Assembly (NCBI GenBank): GCA_035493955.1
Contig: DATJHI010000023.1
Span: forward strand, 1-64,000
DNA from: NCED01 sp035493955
GTDB lineage: Bacteria > Pseudomonadota > Alphaproteobacteria > Caulobacterales > Caulobacteraceae
Direction: 5' to 3'
DNA: 64,000 nucleotides
Position numbers and translations under genes: made by a program
Shown here: positions 57,717-64,000 of the stretch, piece after piece
Position numbering within the stretch: position 1 is the first letter of the stretch
Layout: each line of letters starts with the position of its first letter
Notes under the pieces: model-generated
Database searches by the model: none
Seen by the model: only the letters and a program-made list of their open reading frames with translations
What the model was told of the DNA's origin: nothing

Positions 57717-59024
57717 ATGACGCAAGCTACGCCGGACGAGCCCAATCCACACGAGAAGGTCAAACAGCCCGAGCGTCCCAAGCTGCTGCAGGTGCTCGGA
57801 CCGGGCCTGATCACCGGCGCTTCGGACGACGACCCCAGCGGCATCGCCACCTATTCCCAGGCCGGCGCCCAGTTCGGTTACGACCTCGGCTGGACCCTGG
57901 TGGTGAGTTGGCCCCTGATGTGCGCGATCCAAGAGATCAGCGCGCGGATCGGCCGGGTCACCGGCCGGGGCATCGCCGGCAACCTGAAACGACATTATCC
58001 GAACGGGGTGGTCTACGGCCTGGTGGCCCTGCTGGTGGTCGCCAACACCATCAACCTCGGGGCCGACCTCGGCGCCATGGGGGCGGCGCTGAAGCTGGTG
58101 ATCGGCGGGCCGGAACTGGTCTACGTCGCCCTGTTCGCCGTGGTCTCGGTGACGTTGGAGATCTTCGTCCGCTACTCGCGCTACGTCTCGGTGCTGAAGT
58201 GGCTGACCCTGTCGCTGTTCGCCTATGTCGGCGTGGCGTTCGTGGTCCACATACCGTGGGCCACGGTGGGCTATCATCTGGTCGCTCCCAACTTCAGCTA
58301 CAGCGCGGGATATTTCACCGTGGTGGTGGCGATCCTGGGCACCACCATCAGCCCCTACCTGTTCTTCTGGCAGGCGGAGGAGGAGGTCGAAGAGGTCAAG
58401 GAACGCGACGGGGCCAAGCCGCTGGAGCGGGCCCCCGAACAGGCGCCCGTGGAATTCAGCCGCATCCGCTGGGACACCTATGTCGGCATGGGCCTGTCGA
58501 ACGTGGTGGCGCTGTTCATCATGCTGACCACCGCCGCGACCCTGCACGCCCACGGCGTCACCAATATCCAGACATCGTCGGACGCGGCCAAGGCGTTGGA
58601 GCCGATCGCCGGGAAGTTCGCCTTCCTGGTCTTCGCCCTGGGCATCGTCGGCACCGGCCTTCTGGCCCTGCCGGTGCTGGCCGGATCGGCCGCCTACGCC
58701 GTGGGAGAGACCTTCGGCTGGCACGTGGGGCTGTCCCGCAAACTCAACCGGGCGCCGGGCTTCTATGCGGTCATCGCCGTGGCCACCCTGGTCGGCGGGG
58801 CGATGAACTACATCCGCATCGACCCGATCAAGGCGCTGTTCTGGAGCGCGGTGATCAACGGCGTGGTGGCCGTGCCGGTGATGGTGATGATGATGCGGCT
58901 GTCCAGCAATCGGGACGCCATGGGCCAGTTCAGGCTTCCGATCCCGCTCAAGGTGATCGGGTGGCTGGCGACGCTGGTCATGGCCGTCGCCGCCGCCGGC
59001 ATGTTCGCGACCCTAAAGGGCTGA
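57717..59024 (+). CDS. Nramp-family-like divalent metal transporter with atypical metal-site residues
   Basis: This 435-residue protein has about 11 helices and the family's overall layout, including GPGLITGASDDDPSGIATYSQ-type helix 1 (quoted in part: DDDPSGIATYSQ, 37-48) and a TM6 segment GTTISPYLFFWQAEEE. In canonical Nramps helix 1 carries DPGN and helix 6 an A-x-x-M metal-binding set. Here the first motif is DPSG (Asn to Gly) and the helix-6 methionine is not apparent. This subgroup is widespread in soil bacteria under the Nramp name. Its ion is uncertain and may not be Mn2+ or Fe2+. ATG 57717. Confidence 0.82.
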   Translation: MTQATPDEPNPHEKVKQPERPKLLQVLGPGLITGASDDDPSGIATYSQAGAQFGYDLGWTLVVSWPLMCAIQEISARIGRVTGRGIAGNLKRHYPNGVVYGLVALLVVANTINLGADLGAMGAALKLVIGGPELVYVALFAVVSVTLEIFVRYSRYVSVLKWLTLSLFAYVGVAFVVHIPWATVGYHLVAPNFSYSAGYFTVVVAILGTTISPYLFFWQAEEEVEEVKERDGAKPLERAPEQAPVEFSRIRWDTYVGMGLSNVVALFIMLTTAATLHAHGVTNIQTSSDAAKALEPIAGKFAFLVFALGIVGTGLLALPVLAGSAAYAVGETFGWHVGLSRKLNRAPGFYAVIAVATLVGGAMNYIRIDPIKALFWSAVINGVVAVPVMVMMMRLSSNRDAMGQFRLPIPLKVIGWLATLVMAVAAAGMFATLKG

Positions 59025-59033
59025 TCGGCAGCC

Positions 59034-60242
59034 TCAGAAGCTGCGCTGGATGAACCAGTACATGCCGACGCAGACCAGGGCCGAGGCGCAGACGTCGACC
59101 ACGATCGGCCGCGGCAGGGTCAGTTTCAGCTTCATCAACCAATAGACCAAAAGGCTCAGGCCCACGACCAGGGTCAGCTGGCCGATCTCCACCCCGATGT
59201 TGAAGCCGAACAGGAGCTGGAACAGGCGCGACTGGGGTATCTTCTCCTCCAGCAGGCCCGCGGCGAAGCCAAAGCCGTGGATCAGGCCGAACACCACCGT
59301 CACCACCAGCCTGAGCTTGGCGGCGTCGCGCAGGTGCCCGGAGACCATCAGATAGTTGGCGGTGAACAGGCCCGCCCCGAACAGCAGCAGCACCGGCAGG
59401 GTGCCGATGCCCATGAGCCTCAGCACGGTCATGGCCAGCAGCATGCCCCCTGTGGCCAGGGCCACGATGGCCGGCTTGTGGGTGGACACCGATATGTTCT
59501 CCGCTCCGATCAGGGCGATGGTCAGGGCCACCAGGGCGTCGATGAACTCGGCGTGGGGCCGCAGGACGCCGGTGACCGCCAGGCCCAAGGTGATGGAGTG
59601 GCCGACCGTGAACCCGGTGATGACGAAGGTCAGGTCCTTGAGCCGCTTGGAGATCAGCACCAGGCCGACCAGGAACGACATGTGATCGACCCCGGTGAAG
59701 ATGTGCATGATCCCCATGCGCACGTAGTCCAGGAAATTGGCCTTGGCCAGGTCGCTCTCCGCGGCCGCTCCCGAAACGGGAAGCGACTGCTTGTCGATGG
59801 TCATCAACTGTTCGAAGAACCGGCCGTCGGCGGTCTGGATCTGGGCGAAATTGGTGTGGGTCGGGACGATGTCGAAGAAGGCGTGGCTGGAGACGACGAT
59901 GTCCTGGTCGCTGGGGCAGGCGAAGGTGAACTCGAAGCGCGTATAGTCGGCCGCGGCGGTCACCTGCCTGGCCGGTTCGGTGAGCTTGCAGGCGCCTTCC
60001 TTGGCGGAAACGCCGAGGTTCTTGGTCAGGTAGGCCGCCATCTTGGCGGAGGAGGGCATGGCCTGGCCCGGGTCGGCGAGGCGCTTGGCCTCGATGTCCG
60101 GCATGGTGAACTGCAGGTGCACGGTGGACCCCGCCACCTGCCAGGCCGAGTGGGTCTCGCTGCGCGTGTGGGCGCCGGCCGGGGCCGCCGCGAACAGGGT
60201 CAACCCGACGAGCGCCAGGGCTAGGGAAAGCAGTCGGCGCAT
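59034..60242 (-). CDS. HupE/UreJ-type membrane protein with exported N-terminal domain
   Basis: This 402-residue protein has a signal peptide (1-24, AGAHT), a periplasmic beta-rich domain (about 25-175) and a C-terminal HupE/UreJ_2 membrane domain of about seven helices with IMHIFTGVDHMSFLVGL (His and Asp in helix 1), ITGFTVGHSITLGLAV and VFGLIHGFGFAAGL. HupE homologues move Ni2+ or Co2+; this fused form without nearby hydrogenase or urease genes is uncharacterised. Its ATG overlaps the stop of the PPIase gene by one base (TGATG), so the two are tightly coupled. Confidence 0.85.
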   Translation of the reverse strand: MRRLLSLALALVGLTLFAAAPAGAHTRSETHSAWQVAGSTVHLQFTMPDIEAKRLADPGQAMPSSAKMAAYLTKNLGVSAKEGACKLTEPARQVTAAADYTRFEFTFACPSDQDIVVSSHAFFDIVPTHTNFAQIQTADGRFFEQLMTIDKQSLPVSGAAAESDLAKANFLDYVRMGIMHIFTGVDHMSFLVGLVLISKRLKDLTFVITGFTVGHSITLGLAVTGVLRPHAEFIDALVALTIALIGAENISVSTHKPAIVALATGGMLLAMTVLRLMGIGTLPVLLLFGAGLFTANYLMVSGHLRDAAKLRLVVTVVFGLIHGFGFAAGLLEEKIPQSRLFQLLFGFNIGVEIGQLTLVVGLSLLVYWLMKLKLTLPRPIVVDVCASALVCVGMYWFIQRSF

Positions 60243-61198
60243 CACTCGAAACCCTTGGCGAGGCGGATGTCGGCCTTGGACCGCAGGTATTTCTCGTCGG
60301 CGGCCTCCAGCTTGGCCTGTTCGACCTTCTTGTAGTCGAAGAACACCTTTTCCTTGGCGTCCTCGTAGGTCTGCATCACCGGCATGTGGTTGGAGATGAT
60401 GCTGAGGATGTGCACCCCGTCGGCGGCCGGCTGGGGATCGGACACGGCGCCGGCCGGGAGGGTCCTGGCGACGGCGAACAGCTTGTCGCCCAGGTGGATC
60501 TTGGCGGCGAAGTAGAATTCCTCGCCGTCGCTGACGCGGCCCGATTCCTTGAGGCCGTAGGTCGCCATCACCTTGTCCAGCGGCGCGCCGGCGCGCAGCG
60601 CCTTCACCGCCGCCCCGGCCTTGGCCATGGCCGCGGCGTCGACGGGCCCGGCCAGGACCAGTTCGTGCAGGTTGATGTCGCCGTCGGAGGCGTATTCGGA
60701 CCGGTGCTGGTTGAAATAGTCCCGCAGGGCCTTCTCGGTGGGTTGCTGGGAGGTGACGTCGGCCGCGACCTGCTGTTCGACCGCCGCCACCAGGGCCGAG
60801 CGGGTGTCCGGGTCCGAGGCGGGGAAATCGAGCTCGAGTCCGCGCTGGACGAACAGCTCCTCGCGGATCATGTCGTTCACCACCTTGCGGCGCTGGGCGG
60901 GGGTGGTCTGGCTGTAGGGCAGGCCGGTCTCGGCCTCGATCTGGGCGATGAAGTCGCTGACCAGCACCGGCTTGTTGTTGACCAGGGCCACGTCCTCGGG
61001 CGGGATGGTGTTGGTGACGGTGCCCCGGGCGGAGAACAGGCCGAACCCGGCAATGGTCAGGCCCAGGACCGCGCCCGCCGCCATCATCAGCAAGGAGCGG
61101 GTGGGGTTGACCTGCGACCACCGGGAGCCGACCCGGGCCGCTCCGGCCTCGGGGGCTTCGGCGACGCTGGCGCCGGCGGGACGGTCCACGACGTTCAC
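60242..61198 (-). CDS. Membrane-anchored peptidylprolyl isomerase (parvulin/PpiC type)
   Basis: This 318-residue protein has a cytosolic N-terminus, one membrane helix (LLMMAAGAVLGLTIAGFGLF, about 36-55), a SurA_N-like helical part (NDMIREELFVQRGLEL) and a parvulin domain (about 165-280) with HELVLAGP, LKESGRVSDGEEFYFAAKI and PQPAADGVHILSI. It probably folds exported partners. Start GTG 61198 forms a GTGA overlap with the stop of the cytochrome c gene. The order cytochrome c-PPIase-HupE/UreJ suggests an assembly or metal-delivery unit. Confidence 0.85.
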   Translation of the reverse strand: MNVVDRPAGASVAEAPEAGAARVGSRWSQVNPTRSLLMMAAGAVLGLTIAGFGLFSARGTVTNTIPPEDVALVNNKPVLVSDFIAQIEAETGLPYSQTTPAQRRKVVNDMIREELFVQRGLELDFPASDPDTRSALVAAVEQQVAADVTSQQPTEKALRDYFNQHRSEYASDGDINLHELVLAGPVDAAAMAKAGAAVKALRAGAPLDKVMATYGLKESGRVSDGEEFYFAAKIHLGDKLFAVARTLPAGAVSDPQPAADGVHILSIISNHMPVMQTYEDAKEKVFFDYKKVEQAKLEAADEKYLRSKADIRLAKGFE

Positions 61199-62040
61199 GA
61201 TGGCCTTCCTTGCTGTTGACTGGCGGCGGTCGCCCGGGCGGTCCCCGACCGACCCGGCTTCGCCAGGTTGGAGATGTAGATGGCCAGGGCGCGCACCTGC
61301 CCGGGTTTCAGCACCGTCGACCAAGCCGGACAGACGCCGGCGTGGCCATGGGCGATGGAGTTGAACACGCTTTGGCGCGAACCGTCGCCGTAGAGCCAGA
61401 TGTCGTCGACCAGATTGGGCGCGCCGATGGCGCTGTCGCCGGCGCCGTCGGTGGAGTGGCAATCGAAACACTGGCCGGTGTCGGCGAAGATCTTCCCGCC
61501 CCGGGAGGCCATCAGCGGATCGGCCGGCTTGCGCTCCAGGACGCGGACGAATTCGACCACGTCCTTGATCTGTCCCGGCGAGAGCGGAGCGACCTTGTAG
61601 CGTCGATAGGGGTTGGCCTGGCCGAAGGCGGGCATGTCGGCCAGGTTCCAGGTGCGCGGCAGGCTGGCGCGGATGCCGTAGAGGATGGTCCGCTCGACCT
61701 CGACGGGCCGTCCCGAACCATAGAGCCAGTCCTGGTCGATCAGGTTGGGGACGCCGCGCGACCGATCGCCCTTCATGTCCGCGCCGTGGCAGCTGGCGCA
61801 GCGGCGGTCGTAGACGGGCTTGGCGACCGAGGCGGCGAAGCGTGCGAGCTCGGGCTTCTCGGCGATGGCGTCCGGATCGCCCCGCAGCAACCGGCTATAG
61901 AGGTTGGCGGTGCGCAGGCTCAGGAACAGGCCGCCGCCCAGGACAAGCGCCGCCAGGATCGCGCCGAAGATCATCCGGCGCCGTTTGCGGGTCCTGTCCC
62001 TCCCGGCGCCGGTTTCCGGCCTAGGTTCTTCGTGGCTCAA
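61195..62040 (-). CDS. Membrane-anchored dihaem cytochrome c (CcoP/FixP-like)
   Basis: This 281-residue protein has an N-terminal basic region, one membrane helix (about 24-41) and two haem c sites: CASCH (81-85) and CFDCH (191-195). The first haem's axial methionine is Met136 in ADMPAFG. The equivalent place for the second haem is Cys237 in HGHAGVCPAWS, where CcoP-like proteins have MPAWG. The translated codon is TGT, so this is a real substitution in this sequence. It may be an electron carrier to an oxidase or reductase. Start TTG 62040 is preferred; upstream in-frame ATG 62097 is possible. Confidence 0.85.
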   Translation of the reverse strand: MSHEEPRPETGAGRDRTRKRRRMIFGAILAALVLGGGLFLSLRTANLYSRLLRGDPDAIAEKPELARFAASVAKPVYDRRCASCHGADMKGDRSRGVPNLIDQDWLYGSGRPVEVERTILYGIRASLPRTWNLADMPAFGQANPYRRYKVAPLSPGQIKDVVEFVRVLERKPADPLMASRGGKIFADTGQCFDCHSTDGAGDSAIGAPNLVDDIWLYGDGSRQSVFNSIAHGHAGVCPAWSTVLKPGQVRALAIYISNLAKPGRSGTARATAASQQQGRPS

Positions 62041-62355
62041 GCCTTGTTCCTTCGGCCCCGATGCGAGGGTTCTGCGAAGGCGCGACCGGCCTTCCACAGC
62101 CCAGCTATGTCTGGGCTCTATCCTTTACGCGCGGCAATGGAAAACCCCTCGCCGCCGGCCAATTCATCGCACCCATCCGTCTTTTCCGGAAGACGTCGCG
62201 CCGCGCGACGCCCGACCGGGGCGATTCCGACGGGATCGCCACGGCCGGCCCGTTAAAGGCTGTTCTCGCGTGAGACGTCGCCGAGGTGGAAAATCCTGCT
62301 GGCGCCCGGGGCGTTGTCGTGTTGAACGGACTTTAGACGAGAGGGCTTTTCGCGA
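62041..62355. other. Divergent intergenic region between cytochrome c operon and PepSY genes
   Basis: This 315-bp stretch has no gene. It contains two adjacent dyads (62178-62210, listed separately) and the presumed promoters for both directions. No repeat copy or terminator was recognised here. Confidence 0.4.
62178..62210. promoter_or_regulatory. Two adjacent dyads, candidate operator for the cytochrome c/PPIase/HupE operon
   Basis: CGTCTT (62178-62183) pairs with AAGACG (62190-62195) across TTCCGG. Next to it CGTCGCGC-C-GCGCGACG (62194-62210) is a perfect palindrome with 8-bp arms and a single central base. They lie about 140-170 bp before the cytochrome c start and about 150 bp before the small ORF, a suitable place for a repressor. 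Confidence 0.45.
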
Positions 62356-62493
62356 ATGCATTCGGGACTTTGGCGGCTGTCGGCCAGCCCGGCGACCGCA
62401 CCGGCGGCTCCGATGGAGCCCGCCCACGCCGACAGCCATGCCCGGGACGCCCTGCCGGCCTTCGCCGTGGCGGGGGCGGACGCCGCCCTATGA
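62356..62493 (+). CDS. Possible small ORF (45 aa) translationally coupled to the PepSY gene
   Basis: An ATG at 62356 with GAGAGGG 13-19 bases upstream opens a 45-codon frame (MHSGLWRLSASP to AGADAAL) whose TGA overlaps the ATG of the next gene (ATGA, 62490-62493). The peptide is alanine-rich without a clear helix or signal. The exact coupling is the main argument for translation. It may only serve to deliver ribosomes to the PepSY start. Confidence 0.35.
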   Translation: MHSGLWRLSASPATAPAAPMEPAHADSHARDALPAFAVAGADAAL

Positions 62494-63131
62494 GAATTCC
62501 CGTCGCCGTCGAGCGCCGCAAGCCCCTGGGACCCGCCTCCGGCCGGGGCGGCTTCTATCGCCTGTGCCGGATGCTGCACGCCTATCTGTCGGCCTTCGCC
62601 TTCCTGGCCCTGATCTTCTTCTGCGTCACCGGAGTGCTGCTGAACCATCCGGAATGGTTCGAGGCCTATCATCCCGCCGAACGGACCGCCGCCGTGACCC
62701 TGACCCCGGCGGAGCTGGCGGCGGCGAAGGCGGCCAAGGACCCGGGCCGCGCCCTGGCGGCGGCGGTCGCCGCCAGGGTCCCGCTCAAGGGGGCCTTCTC
62801 CAGCAGCGACATCCAGGACGGCATGGCGCTGATCCGCCTGACCGGTCCCAAGGGCTCCAGCGACATCGACCTCGACTTGGCGACCGGGCGGGGGGAGGCG
62901 AAGATCGTCACCGCCGACCTGACCTCGGTGATCCAGGACCTGCATCGCGGCAAGAACAGCGGCGCCCCGTGGCGCTGGGTGATCGACATCAGCGCCTATC
63001 TTCTGCTGGCCCTGTCGTTGATCGGCTATGTGCTGTTCTTCACCCTGAGGTTCCGGCTCAAGACCAGCCTGATCCTGACCGGCGTCAGCCTGGCGCTGCT
63101 GGTCGGGGCGGCGGTGTGGCTAGCTCCCTGA
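62490..63131 (+). CDS. PepSY-associated membrane protein
   Basis: This 213-residue protein has an N-terminal cytosolic basic segment (RKPLGPASGRGGFYRLCRMLH), a first helix ending in FFCVTGVLLNHPEWF (about 43-57, the PepSY-TM signature), a periplasmic domain of about 110 residues with acidic LDLATGRGEAKIV, and two C-terminal helices (ISAYLLLALSLIGYVLFF, LILTGVSLALLVGAAV). Such proteins often accompany TonB receptors and iron reductases. Its partner is not in the window. ATG 62490. Confidence 0.75.
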   Translation: MRIPVAVERRKPLGPASGRGGFYRLCRMLHAYLSAFAFLALIFFCVTGVLLNHPEWFEAYHPAERTAAVTLTPAELAAAKAAKDPGRALAAAVAARVPLKGAFSSSDIQDGMALIRLTGPKGSSDIDLDLATGRGEAKIVTADLTSVIQDLHRGKNSGAPWRWVIDISAYLLLALSLIGYVLFFTLRFRLKTSLILTGVSLALLVGAAVWLAP

Positions 63132-63210
63132 GGTCCGCCGCCCGCGCGCATTGCGGCGGCGGGCCTGGTAGTGAATATAGGAACAAACATAAAGGGAGGC
63201 GGCCGAAGCC

Positions 63211-64000
63211 ATGCGTGAGATCACTCATTTCATCGGCGGAGCCGCCTCCGCCGGGACCGGCGGCCGCTTCGGCGATGTGCTGAACCCCACGACCGGCGAG
63301 GTGCAGGCGCGGGTGGCCATGGGCGGGGCCGCCGACGTGGACGCCGCCGTCCGTTCGGCCGAGCAGGCCTTTCCTGGCTGGGCCGCGGTCAATCCCCAGC
63401 GCCGCGCCAGGGTGATGTTCGAGTTCAAGCGCCTGGTGGAAGCGAATATGGGCGAATTGGCCGAGATGCTTTCGGCCGAGCACGGCAAGGTCCTCGCCGA
63501 CTCCCGGGGCGACATCCAGCGCGGCCTGGAGGTGGTGGAGTTCGGCCTGGGCGCTCCCCACCTGATGAAGGGCGAATACACCCAGGGCGCCGGACCCGGC
63601 ATCGACGTCTATTCGATGCGCCAGCCCCTCGGGGTGGTGTGCGGGATCACCCCGTTCAACTTCCCGGCCATGATCCCGATGTGGATGTTCGGGGTCGCCG
63701 TCGCCTGCGGCAACACCTTCGTGCTCAAGCCGTCGGAGAAGGACCCGTCCGTCCCGGTGCGCCTGGCCGAACTGATGATGGAGGCCGGGGCGCCCGCCGG
63801 GGTGCTGAACGTGGTGCACGGGGACAAGGCCGTGGTCGACGCCCTGCTGGTCCATCCCCTGGTGCGGGCGATCAGCTTCGTCGGGTCGAGCGACATCGCC
63901 CAATACGTCTACGCCACGGGCGCGGCCAACGGCAAACGGGTCCAGGCCATGGGCGGGGCCAAGAACCACGGGCTGGTCATGCCTGACGCCGACCTCGACC
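63211..64000 (+). CDS. mmsA: CoA-acylating methylmalonate-semialdehyde dehydrogenase, N-terminal part (runs off the right edge)
   Basis: MmsA oxidises methylmalonate or malonate semialdehyde to propionyl- or acetyl-CoA with NAD+ in valine and inositol catabolism. The window holds 263 codons with FKRLVEANMGELAEML, SAEHGKVLADSRGDIQRG, PLGVVCGITPFNFPAMIPMW (about 140-159), KPSEKDPSVP and SFVGSSDIAQYVY (NAD-binding, about 224-236), then AMGGAKNHGLVMPDADLD. The catalytic cysteine lies beyond the edge. GGGAGG lies 10-15 bases before ATG 63211. Its second known role, after inositol catabolism, is noteworthy given ino1 in this window. Confidence 0.93.
   Translation, partial: MREITHFIGGAASAGTGGRFGDVLNPTTGEVQARVAMGGAADVDAAVRSAEQAFPGWAAVNPQRRARVMFEFKRLVEANMGELAEMLSAEHGKVLADSRGDIQRGLEVVEFGLGAPHLMKGEYTQGAGPGIDVYSMRQPLGVVCGITPFNFPAMIPMWMFGVAVACGNTFVLKPSEKDPSVPVRLAELMMEAGAPAGVLNVVHGDKAVVDALLVHPLVRAISFVGSSDIAQYVYATGAANGKRVQAMGGAKNHGLVMPDADLD

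Overview
This is a 64 kb GC-rich chromosomal window from an alphaproteobacterium, most likely Caulobacteraceae (Caulobacter or Phenylobacterium type). The evidence is a C4-pathway hemA (5-aminolevulinate synthase), a Ros/MucR regulator divergent from glyA-nrdR-nusB-thiL, a K+-independent H+-pyrophosphatase, a FecI/FecR/TonB-receptor unit, many GTG and TTG starts, and short GC-rich intergenic repeats. The genus is an inference. No tRNA, rRNA, CRISPR array, prophage or intact transposase was recognised.

Layout. 0-3 kb is accessory in character: the start of a Kelch-like exported protein, a 540-bp repeat-filled gap, an AT-richer secreted protein, a deaminase-like gene and an exported protein of unknown role. 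3-18 kb is housekeeping: hemB, a 3-hydroxyisobutyryl-CoA hydrolase, two tandem exported methyltransferase-like proteins, hemA, a GST, a MucR regulator, glyA-nrdR-nusB-thiL, a LigE-like GST and hppA with a clear terminator. 18-23.4 kb holds a PAP2 phosphatase and the ECF sigma/FecR/TonB-receptor unit. 23.4-27.6 kb looks like an inositol-phospholipid locus: CDP-alcohol phosphatidyltransferase, myo-inositol-1-phosphate synthase, a nucleotidyltransferase resembling CTP:inositol-1-P cytidylyltransferase, and a polytopic LPG-synthase-like membrane protein. 27.6-33 kb has a metallophosphatase, a ROK sugar kinase, a cation exchanger preceded by what reads as a yybP-ykoY (Mn2+) riboswitch, and fdhD-mobA.

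33-48.6 kb is a catabolic island for lignin-type aromatics. A minus-strand operon (mdlC-like, ligI, ligA, ligB, ligC, an aldo/keto reductase, ligK, ligU, a DUF1932-type dehydrogenase) plus a separate ligJ encodes the complete protocatechuate 4,5-cleavage pathway to pyruvate and oxaloacetate. A divergent LysR regulator, an AAHS-type aromatic acid transporter, a ketopantoate-reductase-like protein and a LigW-type decarboxylase accompany it. A 4,5-dihydroxyphthalate decarboxylase homologue at 56.3 kb would also yield protocatechuate. A possible LysR box occurs both at the regulator and before the transporter. Two adjacent structured repeats separate the transporter side from ligJ.

48.6-64 kb: a GST, a Bcr/CflA-type MFS pump, the EF-P modification set (epmB, epmA divergent from efp, with a duplicated efp 3' end), a GlcG-like exported protein, a cation efflux protein, an Nramp-like transporter with atypical metal-site residues, a minus-strand operon of dihaem cytochrome c, membrane-anchored PPIase and HupE/UreJ-type protein, a PepSY membrane protein, and mmsA running off the right edge. 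mmsA and the hydroxyisobutyryl-CoA hydrolase near 6 kb are both valine-catabolism functions.
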